Shown: in pieces, positions 34,646 to 45,929 of the stretch
How the letters are laid out: every line of letters begins with the position of its first letter
How positions within the stretch are numbered: position 1 is the stretch's first letter
Assembly (NCBI GenBank): GCA_020080175.1
Contig: JAGHQL010000001.1
Location: 1-64,000 of the forward strand
Origin: Glutinoglossum americanum
Lineage: Eukaryota > Ascomycota > Geoglossomycetes > Geoglossales > Geoglossaceae
DNA: 64,000 bases
Reading direction: 5' to 3'
Program-made: the position numbers and the translations under genes
Notes under the pieces: model-generated
Database searches by the model: none
The model's input: the letters and a program-made list of their open reading frames with translations, nothing else
What the model was told of the DNA's origin: nothing

Positions 34646-34649
34646 GGTA

Positions 34650-35047
34650 TATATGTAGATAATAGTAGCAGGCTACTGGCTAACGGAACAGCTTTACAAG
34701 AGCAACCAGTCTCTAGTGGCTCTCTACTAATGTCCCTCCCTATATAGCGAGAAAGCCATCATACCAAGAAATATGAGGGGTACTTTAACTTCAAGCAGCT
34801 CAAAATCTGTACATACGTTGATATTTAACATAATTTAATATAAGTTATGTGCTGTAGCTTCTCCTAAATATTTTGGACCCTGCCTACCTAAAAATTACAT
34901 TTGCATCGTTGCCTTTCAGCCTATTTTACAGAGAGTTCTGTTTTGTGATGTAACAAAGTTCCTTCACTACAGCACCACTATTAAGCTCTGGCCACTTATA
35001 ATACTCATAAAAGGGTCTTATCCAAGCCTCAGAGTCTCACTATGATG
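34650..35047. other. AT-rich spacer, nothing recognised
   Basis: Unique-looking AT-rich DNA between the membrane-protein relic and the left inverted-repeat arm. No frame or repeat is supported. Confidence 0.4.
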
Positions 35048-35374
35048 CTGGGATATTATCATCAGCCTTGTGTCTGCTGTGGCGCACAAATTCATGCTAC
35101 GCATTGGTACCTCTAATCGAAGGGATCACTAGTCTAGGCTAGTGCAGAATAACCCCGCCTCACATATCAATCATCATGGTGTAATTTACCTAGAGTGGCT
35201 GTTGAGCCTGTGGCTGTGCGGAGTCTTGGCAAGCGGCCGACCTTAGCCCCACAGCCTTGCGATTCAACCTTGGTTCATGCCTCCGGTCAACCAACTCAAT
35301 TCTCTAAGAACACCTACAGAATTCGCCACCTCACAAGGGTATGGCCGGAGCGGGTCGGCCGCCCTCCCTGCTGG
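35048..35374 (-). repeat. Left arm of ~330-bp inverted repeat (SINE-like)
   Basis: The sequence from CTGGGATATTATCATCAGCC to GGCCGCCCTCCCTGCT is matched, inverted and at roughly 85-90% identity by eye, by 53319-53646. The GC-rich end (GCCGGAGCGGGTCGGCCGCC) is also found alone at 44053-44090 and 48245-48312. At 48 kb that module adjoins a tRNA A-box-like sequence, so the unit may be a tRNA-derived SINE. The alternative is a terminal repeat of an 18.6-kb element. Confidence 0.75.
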
Positions 35375-36428
35375 CGGAGGCGGAGGGCAGGTAGCCTCCG
35401 GGCTAATTGGTCTTCAGGAAATACCACTAATGCTTGTGCCTACTTGGAGCGGAACAGCGTCGGGGAAGCGCATCTCGTCTGAGCGTATTTCCGCGAATAG
35501 AAAGACCATGACAGTGCAACTCAGCCATGCCTGCATTGTCAGCCCCGCTGAGCTGGGGTTGGACGGCAATTCTTTCTACAGGACGAAAGCAGATCTGAGG
35601 CTCCGCAGGCCGCGAGTGTGCTGCAGCAATATCATCGCCAAACTTGGCTGCATGTGTCACCGCTCGCTACGCCACCCGCGGCCTCCCAAGTACAGAACGT
35701 AAGAAGTGGCTCAGCATCACCAAAAACCAACATTTCTCTATCAACACCTTCGCTTCTTCTACTTCTCTATCTCCATAACGGTATGGCCCTTCTTGTGGTG
35801 GTGGCATCCGGTGCTAAAACCAATTCGATGATCGTTAAATATCACTCGTAGGCATGATTACGCAGCTTTCCCCGTTCTGTATTTGTATAGGTTTAAAATT
35901 CATTATTTATCATTAAGCACCATGTTCTACGCTTGCTATAGCTATACAAAACCCTCCCGGCATACTGGGCGACTAAAAAAAGAAGGTCCATAATAGTAGT
36001 AAGAAAGTATAGGGAGGCCACTAAGCGGTTCGCGGTAGTAAAGTTACCTCGTCCCAAAAAGTCTGTTCCACTCAGAATAGCTACATAGATCGTACTTAAA
36101 AACCCTGCTTGGAGGTAAAATATCGATAGATTTAAGTGAGAGCTTCTAGATGATAAATCAACCCTGTTATGAACCCTTCTACTAATGAACTCCTCTCATT
36201 TAAAAAATAAAAATTGGGCCTTTCGACGGAGTGGTGGGTTTTCTGGGTACGGTCTAAACAGTCTCTCGGACTGGAAATGCCGGGCTTCTGTAGTAGCAGG
36301 CTCACTGCCGTGATTGCTTGTTCGTGGTTCTTAGGGGCTATTCTTCCCAGACCACGCATTTATGGACCAAGGAGGTTCATCCTTCACCAGAATTGGATGT
36401 GAAGACCTTCCGGAACCATCGTTGGCCG
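35375..36428. other. Intergenic, no gene recognised
   Basis: Some GC-rich sequence with short overlapping frames on both strands at 35380-35850, then AT-rich sequence. None of the frames resembles a known protein. It is the 3' flank of the receptor gene ending at 36429. Confidence 0.4.
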
Positions 36429-39400
36429 TCAGATCCAAGTGGCTCTGGGGCCGGATCCAAAAGGTACCCGTGGGTGCCGGTCCGATAGTTGAGGCTGTAG
36501 TGCGTGTAAGCTAGGTGGCTCGGGAGACATCGACACATCCTGGTTTCTTCGAATGACATCTCGACCGTTATGTACTCGAATCTCAGCTTGACTGTGGACG
36601 TATTCATTGTGTGGATCACCTTCGAGAGACACACAGATAGGTTCGGACCTCAACTGTTTCGGATTGCTGCAAGAGATTTCTCGGTGCTGATCTTGGTGAG
36701 GCTGCGGTTGGCTTTTGCTGAATATGTTCGCAAGAAGGCCTGTTGCGCCAAAAATTACTACGCCATCATCGTGTCCGGAAGAAGCATCTATCTCGCCTGG
36801 TCTCCTGGACTTATTAATCAGGCTAGGCTTTTCCAGCTCCTGTATACGCTTGCATTCACATGGGTTGACCTGGTATTGGTTGGCTTGGCTAGTTTTGTTG
36901 CAGCGTTCAAAAACATGAGTTGAGCGCTGCCACATAAATCCCGTAGGAGTAAGTCTCGCCTGGTCCTCCCGGGAGCCCTCGCTCATGTGCAACGCGCGTA
37001 GTACTGAAATATCCATAGCTAGGTAGCCTCTCCCACGCGGAAGCGTCTGGAAGCTACGGCATAATTGATCTGGCTCTTTAGGTTCAAAAATGTCATGGAA
37101 TCCAGAACCAAATAGAACCACTGCTCCAATATCGCGTGCAAAATATGGCCACTTGCCAAATGTAGCTTCCACCTTCGTCGATTTAAGATGTAGCTGACGT
37201 TTTCGCTCAACCAAATCCATGTACTCCCATCCCAAAATCGAGCTCCTTGGATCCCAGCTCAGTTTGATCCTGGGCTTAGTCCTGACCGTGGCTTCCTCGT
37301 ACTGCAGCTTCTCAAGCGTTCTGAGCAGCTCTTCGAACATTTCCCTAAATCGCCAGACTGTCTCTTCATCCCTGCCAGCTTTCCAGTCACGATATAGTGC
37401 TGTATTTGCATTTTTCCACGTAGCATCGCGCACCGAAACGCCCGCATTTTCATCTGCCGGCTCAATATAGACGGGCCGTTTGTCGATCTCGAAGCTACCA
37501 CGGTAGCAACGGTGCAAGATCACATGAAGGATAAGCCTCTCAGCATTAGTGTGCCATGCACGCTTGTCTTTCGTGTCTTGTAAAATTACGTGCAACCCAC
37601 TAGCGTCCTCCAGCGTGGTCTTGTAGGAGTTGGACTTTTCGGTGTTATATACTCCTTGTCTGTTTCTATAATCAAAGTTAGCTGTTCCCGTTCCGATTTT
37701 ACTGAAACCGAGGCCTAGCCCTTTGAACGCGAGTTCGTGTGTAGACTCCTTAGAGGTGTCCGAATAACCTACGCCACTATAGTCGTAGCGTACATTGCTG
37801 GTGCCTGTAGAGTGTAAGCAATCTGAAATAGCATAGTCCTGCGCAGTGGCGAAGATTCAACATACCGAGCCTATTGGTGGCATTAGAGCACCATCCCAAG
37901 AAAGCCTTTGTCGATTGAAGAGCAACTTCGTCCAAGTCTTTGAAAAGGAGACGTTTGTTAAGGCCATCAACCTCATCAAATCCAATTCTCTCGGGATACC
38001 GGTCAATAAGATGCCACTGCACTTCATCCTCACTTCTCTCTACCGGAACAAATATGTGGGATCGTCCTTTCAAGATGTAGCCACCTTCGTGTTCCATGGC
38101 TAGTGATATCCCAACCAGGCCGGCCAAGGTCTCTAAGGGGGCTTGCAAACCGACGCAATAGCGGCGTTGTGCAATAGGGAATCCTCGGACGACTACGCTG
38201 TTATCGACAATCTTATTCCAACAGGCCTCATTGCCCTTGACTGGCTCAACGTGTATCCCAATGTGGAATTGAGGCGGAACTGAAGAAGTGCATCCAAATT
38301 CAAGGTAACCGCAAGCAAGTCCCCCGACAGAAACTCGACATGCTGCTGACAACCACGATAGTTGTTGAGCTACGACAGCTACGAAGTCTCCTGAACCCGT
38401 CACTACGAATTCGCGTTTCCCAAGGTCTACGTTGATGGAATTTCCTAGAGGCGATATGTCGTTATCTGATGTTTATTAGATTGGTCATTTATGGGAATGC
38501 CGAACGCACCAATTGATGAGTTCTGTACGGGAGTAGTACTGCCACCGCTGCTATAACCCCCGCTGGAGACCTCTGGGTGCGTTATGCGACGAACGCTCGC
38601 TTGGATAGCCTCTAGAAGATTTAGGGGATATGAAGGCCAGGTTTGCCTCAGATACGTGAGCACGGCAACCTGTTGTGCGTTGATAGGTTCTCCGGTGATT
38701 GTTAAGACTCTGCCCAAATCTTGCTGGAGGCCGAGTTCGTACTCGCTGCTCAAAAAGTCCACAAGGTCCCAATCTGTTATAAAAGAAACTCGGTGACTAC
38801 TGGAAGAACGTTGTAGACTTCGAAAGACGCGTTGCCCAATAATGCTCATTTGGTCATTGCAATATCTACCTAGCAGCCTTTCCATATTTTTGATGAGATC
38901 CAAAAATGCAGCATGATTGACAAGGAAGCCCTGAATGTCTTTGTACTCCAAAGGCAATGTTTCAGAGCTATCACTGCTAGCAGATGAGATAGCATCAGCT
39001 CCGGATGTGTTCTCAGGTAAGTCTTCGGAAATTTGCCTCTGAGTAATAGGCTCAATTTGAGGTTGGGGGCCATGCGGCAGATGGGCTCCGTTATCTAGTA
39101 AGGGACTTGCTGCCAGGTCGAAATCCCAGTCGTAGAACTTTTCGGCGGGCGTCTTTTGCTGTCTGCCAAGTGCGTCTGCTCGTTCAGCGAGACCAGGAGA
39201 GGCTAGCATGTCTGGGTCACCCCAAAATTTCTCAACACAACGTTTCGATATATCCTGACGAAACTGACGGATTGACTTTGACACCGCCCGAATTCTCTTG
39301 GTGGAGGCATCTTGTTTGACGGAATTTGAAAATTCTTTAAACATAGTTGAGAATTTTTCCAATAATATCCCATCAAACTCCCGGCCACCCGTGGCATTTA

Positions 39401-42400
39401 ACAAATTCTTTGGCAGTCGCTTACGAATCGCTTCACTGAACTCAGTCACAATTGTATCCCTTTGTCCAGGAGTCCAATTCGTGGAAGAGGGCGAGGCGGT
39501 TGATGCTCCGTCATTTGACGGAGGAGTTTCATCAGTCACACGTTGTTCTAGTTCAACCTGAGGCTGTAAAATCTCTTTGTTTGATAGCGGTTTCGGGACG
39601 CTGGCTGGTATGTGGATCCCCGATGAACTTGGGACTGTCGAATATGGTTTTTTCGAAGAACCCGTAAAAATTGATAGTATGTCTGAAGAGGATTCAACCG
39701 TTGGAGGAGCTCGCAGGGGAGTACAGTCTTCAGTAGAATCCGCAGCGTACTGTTGGTATGAAGCAGCGTGGGGAGTGTTGCCGTCCTCTCCGACCTGGGC
39801 ATTGGTACTGACACCCAGGTCGAGCAGCAGCTTGACCATCGCCTCGTGCCTGTTCCTTTTCGCATACCATAGCGGCGTCCGCCCGTCCTCATCCTTTGAG
39901 TCGGCGTCAACCTTGCCTGTCGTGAGCAACAGCTTAGCCACAGTCTCATGTCCATTCCCGGCCGCCCATGAGAGCGGTGTCTGACCGTGGTCGTCCCTTG
40001 AGTCGGGGTCCACCTTGCTGGAACTGAGCAGCTGCTTGACTACAGCCTCATGTCCATTCTCGGCCGCCCGTGAGAGCGGCGTCTGGCCGTGGTCGTCTCT
40101 TGAGTCGGGGTCCGCCTTGCTGGAATCGAGCAGCTGCTTGACTACAGCCTCATGTCCATTCTCGGCCGCCCGTGTGAGTGGCGTCTGACCGTGGTCGTCC
40201 CTTGAGTCGGGGTCCACCTTGCTGGAACCGAGCAGCTGCTTGACTACAGCCTCATGTCCATTCTCGGCCGCCCGTGAGAGCGGCGTCTGGCCGTGGTCGT
40301 CTCTTGAGTCGGGGTTCACCTTGCTGGAACCGAGCAGCTGCTTGACTACAACCTCATGCCCATTCTCGGCCGCCCGCCACAGCGGTGTCTGACCGAACTT
40401 GTCCTTTGAACTGACGTCCACCTTGCCGGAATCGAGTAGCTGCTTGACTACGGCCCCATGCCCACTCTTCGCCGCCCATGAGAGCGGCGTCCGGCCGTCC
40501 TCGCCTGCTGCATCCGCGTCTACCACACCCTCTTGGAATAGCCTGAGCAGCAGGCCGTACATAGCTGGCTCTTGATCTGAAGTGCACAAGATGTGCTGCA
40601 GCCAATATAATTTTGCATAAGAGAAAAAGTGAAATTCATCCACCGAACGAGAATTGAAAAGCTTGCTAGTTTCCGCAAGAGTTGGACCAATGTCATAGTT
40701 AGTCTGTTTCCTGGACTTTAAGAGCTTCAATGTGAGATTTCGAACGCTACTTGACGATTCTAGTGTTGAACGAACGATCCTGGACGGTGCCAATTCGGCC
40801 CTTATTTGTGGAACTACCATATTAGATAGTTGTGTTCCAAAGATGCCGTAACCAAGGTAGGTGATGATAATGTCTGCCATCCTCCTCCTTGCTTCATCAA
40901 TTTTAAATGGTATATTATTTGAATCTTTAAACCCACTAAGGAGGAATTGCCTAATGCTGTGATGTGCGAGTCGTACAGTCAACGTCTCTTCATCGACAAC
41001 TAGGAGGCTTCCGCAGCAAGTCAATATCGAGAACACGTCATTAAAATGCTCCTTCGGTTCCCAGATAGTGTCGCCAGGAACTACACTCAAGGCTTCTCGA
41101 AGTTCTTCTATCGTTAACGGACGGTAAGCCACAGTGACGAGTTCTAATATTCGTCTCTGATAAGGCTTTCCCAATGCTTCCGATCTCAGTAGAATACGCG
41201 TAAATGTTTCCGAAAGATCCTTAGGAAGATCTGCCAAAGCTCGGAAAATGGCGCCATCTGTTTCCATGAATCCCAAAGACTTAATTTGAAGAGCCACCCA
41301 AAGAAACATTCCTTGTGACCCCTTCAGAAGAGTATCCTGTATTTTCAGAATAAGCCCGGGATCTTTTATCACTATCTCTCCAGACTCTATGCAGCTTGCT
41401 AACTCTGTCTCAATAAATGCCTCAATATCAGGATTTTCTTCAGGAATCGAGGCAATTCCAGTGGCAATGAACCTTTCTGATCTTAATATTAAGGCATTCC
41501 TGATTGAAACACAAAGAGCTAATGTAAACGTCTCTTGGAGCTTCCGGAGTTGTCGAATCAATATTTTTCTCTCGGCATAGTCGCATCCATCTAGTCCATC
41601 CAGAATGAAGTATGCTTTGCAGTCAGGTGGAAGAGCATGTTGGAGCAAAGTGGATATACCTTCGAAATCTGGGGCTGAAGTAGTCTTATCGAAGATTTCC
41701 GCCGCCACCGCAAGGTCTGGAATTGGGTGCAGTAATTGTCGAGCCAGAGAACCAATGATCGTCCGCGCCCTCAAGCTTTCGGGAATGTCTTGTCGGCAAA
41801 AAAAGTAAGCCACCATATGACTCTTGCTTTGAACATGTAGATTCATGTCATCGACGATATTAGCCAGTAAAACGGATTTCCCAGATCCTAGCTTGCCGGT
41901 ATATATAAGTGTACAGGAATCTGCTCGGCTTTTCCAGTTCTGATATTCAACATTTCCATTGAACAGAGTTGTGTTCCCGACCTTTCGAGTTTGCTTCCAC
42001 GTAGTCTCATAATCATATGTAGAGCAAAGACCGAGGACTCGTAGATTCATCTTCATCTTTCGCTGAAGTGATACGGATTCGAATCGCTTGCTGGAAAGAG
42101 CCTTGAAACTAAAGTTCTCCTGAGCTTCTTCATCAATCTTCCTGGCCATCAGCAGGTTCGCCTCTTCTTTGATCGTATTCGCCCAGCGATCAAGCTCTGA
42201 TTGGTAGGACTTTATATCGGAGTCACTTAAAGTAGATGCGAATTGCCCAATGGCAGACCTCTTCGTGAACCTCAACACTAGGTGGCAAAGATGAACCACC
42301 ACAATGAAGTATTCAGATAAATATGATTGTATATTCTTCGATTGACAATAGAGCGAGGCCATCACTTGGTAACGGGGCGCGGAACAGCCGACGGTCATCA

Positions 42401-42843
42401 GAAGAGTCGACAACTTGTCGAGGTAGGAAGAGAAGTTTACAATAGACTACAAAGGTATTAGTAGGGGAACACAGCCAAGAAGGTTGGGGGATACCAACGA
42501 GTAACGACATCCGCACCAGCGACCAGACGCCGCACGCAATTATGTTCTGGGAGCCGCCTACGATGACGTCCCCAAGCGCAGCGAATTGCTGGACAGCCTG
42601 AAGGAAATTGGTGAAGCGAGGTCCAAAACACCGCCGGCCGCCGACTCCGGAAGCCCGGCGGTCAATCTCAGCCGTGAGTCGCATGACATCGCTAGGACCT
42701 GGAGGGGAATCGCGCGATTGGGATCTGTAGGCACGGAAGGCAACTTTCTGGTCACTCGAGAGGTCTGCTTCAAACTGCGAAACTGCCTGCGCGAGGCGGA
42801 TTTCGGGCTTCAGCCGTGAAGTATCTGCCCGTAGAGTAGACAT
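36429..42843 (-). CDS. NLR-type receptor: N-terminal domain, NACHT, ankyrin repeats, conserved C-terminal domain
   Basis: Fungal NLR-like STAND proteins sense ligands through repeats and signal through a nucleotide switch, often in non-self recognition and cell death. Four exons: 42843-42499, 42446-38510, 38444-37866 and 37804-36429 (introns GTTGGT..TTGTAG, GTGCGT..CTCTAG, GTATGT..CTACAG). Their sum is 6237 nt, exactly 2079 codons. Order: an N-terminal domain common in such fungal proteins (FGPRFTNFLQAVQQFAALGD...IACGVWSLVRMSLL, resembling DUF7708); NACHT with Walker A GKLGSGKS and Walker B YFILDGLD; seven to eight ankyrin repeats of the [20 protein letters not shown] type; a Ser/Thr-rich linker with KFYDWDFDLAASPLLD; and a C-terminal domain with VAQQLSWLSAACRVS and GGYILKGRSHIFVPVERSED...VQWHLID. 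The last two exons alone lack a start codon, which supports fusion. No break is seen. Confidence 0.85.
39790..40530 (-). repeat. Ankyrin-encoding tandem repeats of the first receptor
   Basis: About seven units of 102 nt (34 codons) coding for [20 protein letters not shown] and relatives. The inner four or five units differ by only a few bases, the outer ones more. High unit-to-unit identity is the pattern described for fungal NLR repeat domains under rapid turnover. Confidence 0.85.
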
Positions 42844-43754
42844 GGGGGGTGACGCCCTGAAAGATTCCGAATAACAGAGCTCACCAAGCTGTATGCGAGA
42901 GCTTCCCTAGGAGAATACAGAGAGGATGGGAACACAGGTGAGGTTGATCGTGAGGGGCACTGTTGCCTAGGGCTACTCAACGCCGCCAATTGATTCACGC
43001 ACCAATCAGAAAGAGGGACAGCAAATGTCGTCGGGACGAAGTCCCTAAAGCATCCCCAAGCATTCCACAGAGTAACTTATACCTAGCCTCCGAACTTGAC
43101 CACCTGCTATTAACCCAGATCCGCGGGTTAGATCCTCGCAGGGAAAATCGGCACCACCGGCACCTTTGTCAAGACATACCCGAACCACAATGTGGCGAAA
43201 CCCAAGCCCTGGAGTACCAATACCGTCCAGTATGTGCCGCTATTTGACACTTAACTTGGCTCAGTAAAGGTGGATTTCAAGAGATCTAATTTTGAGGTGG
43301 GGTAAGAGAAGCCCATCCTGCAAGCGACTGTACTGCAAAACCCAAACCAGGGATCGCAGACAGAGGAACAGCGGCAGGCCCTAACGAGGCGTAAACTTCG
43401 TGCATGCAGTGGCACAATGTAAATAGAACTCAAGGATAGACCTTAGTAGTTGTAACCTGCATATCCCCCGGGAGAGGTCAGGGTAAATGAATTGAAGAAG
43501 AAGACTGTACTGCAAGCAAACACCACTCCAGAGACTTGTCGGGCTGTCACCAGTTTCCTCTGACTACTGTTCCAGAGCCGGATCCTTATATATTCCAAGT
43601 ATCTGCAGGAGAGGGAAGGCTTCACATAGCCATAGATCCGTCGGCCACTCTAAGCAAATTACGCTGAGATGATCACTTGTAGAGCTGAATACCGCCCAAA
43701 AGTATTGTGAGTAGTGAGGTGGTTTTTGGGCTCGCAGCTTAGCTAGCATTCTTG
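42844..43754. other. Upstream region of the first receptor
   Basis: Contains the receptor's promoter side. Short frames at 42963-43247 and 43443-43625 have no recognisable content. Nothing else is seen. Confidence 0.4.
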
Positions 43755-43947
43755 GCGCGAGGGGCCTACCTAGCTCACTGCCGCTTGCTCTTCTCTTCAT
43801 CATGCATGCTTGTACGTAGGCTAGAGTAGGCACGTCGGCATCATCGGCATCCTACCTACCAACTCAGATCTTTCCTCCACACCTACGTACAAGCATGCAT
43901 GATCTAGAGAAGAACGAGCGGCAGCGAGCTAGGGTAGCTACTTGCGC
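43755..43947. repeat. Fold-back (palindromic) MITE-like element
   Basis: Left arm 43755-43820 and right arm 43882-43947 are inverted copies over about 66 bp with roughly ten mismatches (inner ends CATGCATGCTTGTACGTAGG / CCTACGTACAAGCATGCATG). They enclose a 61-nt loop. This can fold into a long hairpin. Size and shape fit a fold-back MITE. The target duplication is unclear. Confidence 0.75.
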
Positions 43948-44052
43948 GGAGACCGCCTCCACGGCGGGGCAGGCAGTTCAAGGTGACTGAGCTCCATTGA
44001 TCTATGGCTAAGCGTGCGAATGATCATGTAGCACTTGATATCGCCATCACTA

Positions 44053-44090
44053 GCAGGGAGGGCGGCCGACCCGCACCGGCCATGGGGTTG
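44053..44090 (+). repeat. SINE-like GC core, short copy
   Basis: Carries CTAGCAGGGAGGGCGGCC followed by GACCCGCACCGGCCA, the same module as in the 35-kb and 53-kb inverted repeats, in the 53-kb orientation. It contains a GGCCG..CGGCC stem. An ACAT microsatellite follows at 44138-44155. Confidence 0.65.
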
Positions 44091-44447
44091 TTGCGATGGG
44101 GAATTACCCTCAGGGTGCACAGCCATAATAGAATCTACATACATACATACATACGTTGCGATGGGGAAGAGGCGAGGAAAATGTAGAATGGGTGATGTTG
44201 ATACACTGACTGATTATCGTGGGCAGTAGTGGTTTTCGGGGAACCCAACAAAAGCCACTTCGGAGGCGGAACCACTGAAGGCCCTACAGCCAAGAAACAA
44301 CTCTCAACTGCTGTATGGAACCTTGCTGCCAAATGGTTGGATATAATAGTAGATCAGTAAGCGTGAGTCGGCGCTAAAGAGTCTATTCCAATGCTGAGAT
44401 ATCTAACGCGATGATTTACGAACTGCAATCTAAAACTTGTAATTGTA

Positions 44448-44521
44448 ATTGCTCATGCGAAGGCCGAGGAAGCGGAGGTTCGTGAGGCGAGGCATGCCAT
44501 AAGCGTGGCAGCGCAACCACA
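44448..44521 (+). repeat. ~75-bp MITE-like repeat, copy 1
   Basis: The unit beginning GCTCATGCGAAGGCCGAGGA and ending GGCAGCGCAACCACA matches 53652-53726 at over 80%. Ends carry a short inverted GTTGC/GCAAC. A TAATT on both sides could be the target duplication. Confidence 0.6.
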
Positions 44522-44559
44522 TAATTTTATTTTAACGATGTACTTCTTGTTAATGTATG

Positions 44560-45855
44560 CTAGTAGTCCGGGTCATCATCCTCCATACGCTTGGTTGCTC
44601 TCTGCTCTTGCTCAACATACTTCGCTTCATCATCAGAAGCCATCCTCTCTGGGGGAGTTTCTGATCTTTTGCGCTTTTTGACCCCAGGGGGAATAGAATT
44701 TTTGACAAGCATTCCCCACCTTCGAACCTTGTCCTCTGCATCAGTAAGATATTGACAAAGCTGCTGCGTGGACAAGAGTATCTCTTGATCTCCATCTCTA
44801 ACCACATCCTCTGTAAGCCCTTCACAAGCAAAGTCAGACAGTTGAAGTCGTAGACCCGGATGATCCGTAGGGTTTCCTTGATCGTCACGGAATGCCTATG
44901 AAGAAATGTCAGAAATCAAAGACGAAATAATATTGTCTTAGGACGAGACATACCTCGTCAGCAATTTCTCGAACTACTCTCAATTCATCTCCATCATCAG
45001 TATGGAACATATGAGTCCGCCATACCGACAATGTCGCTTCCTGCGACCTTTTCCTGCCGTATTCAATATCTAAGCCGACAACAACTCGCACACTAGCATC
45101 CGAGTCTAAAAGATATTCTTCGGCTAGCCGGTCCAACCTCTTCCTCTTCTGTGAATATGAAACTTCAATTATAACACCAGGATATTTTGCATCGGCATGC
45201 AAGAAAGAGGCGTCTGGCTCATGTTTTGACTCTGTGGTAGGTGAAGCGTCATCGACGGGAAAGTGAAAGATGGTAGAACGGGCTGCGCGCACCTTCTGTG
45301 CGAATAGAGCTGCTTTATCTGATCCGCCGCGAATCGTTTTTAGTTCACTTCGTATTGCGTCCTCAACACTATCAATGAGGAGCTCATGTACACTAGTCGG
45401 CATGCGGACAACTAGTCTATGTCTTCTTGCATCATAATCATATCTGCGCGGTTGCCATCATTAGCTTGCACTCTACAGTTCCTTGAGCCCACATACCGTA
45501 TCTTGTCCTTAACGAATCCCCATAGACACTCGTCTTGCTCAAGCCGACGCTCTATCTCATCGTACTCTCCTCTTGTAAGCTGAAATTCTGTCCACGGGTG
45601 TTGCCCAACGTGTCTTCCAGCTTCGATAAGTTTGAAGAGCGTGAGGACTCGAGGAGCTTGCGTGAAGGCTTTCTTGTCGGTTGGCGGAGGTGTCAAAGGC
45701 GCGTCTACAAAACTCGAAGGCGGCGTGATATGCTGATGTTCTTTTAGAGGGGTCTGCGACATAGACATAGCCGTATGTTGGGCTGCATTGCGAAGTTGCT
45801 CGATTGATGTCGCGAGAAGAGTTGCACGCTTTAGTTGACTCGGCAACAGCGCCAC
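44560..45855 (-). CDS. Accessory fungal protein with PD-(D/E)XK (Uma2-like) nuclease-type motif
   Basis: Exons 45855-45497, 45443-44954 and 44895-44560 (introns 53 and 58 nt, GTATGT..GCGCAG and GTATGT..TTCATAG) give 394 residues. The first splice creates KDKIRYDYDARRHRLVVRMP. In the second exon, HEPDASFLHADAKYPGVIIEVSYSQKRKR has the spacing D...(E)V of PD-(D/E)XK nuclease folds (quoted parts HEPDASF and GVIIEVSYSQKRKR), preceded by VHELLIDSVEDAIRSELK. The third exon holds GLRLQLSDFACEGL and a basic nuclear-signal-like PPGVKKRKRSETPP. Proteins of this kind are common and multicopy in filamentous ascomycetes; activity is, as far as I know, not established. The nuclease fold is inference. A truncated duplicate lies at 47.85-48.1 kb. 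No break is seen. Confidence 0.72.
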
Positions 45856-45929
45856 ACTAGACCAACTTGGCTAGTGGGTCCGGCAGTGCTTAACCGCCAC
45901 AACTCCCGCCCAACATATTGCTGGTTCCA

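Noticed and set aside
40354-40605. Alternative minus-strand frame inside the first ankyrin array
   Set aside because: Out-of-frame reading of the repeats of the receptor gene.
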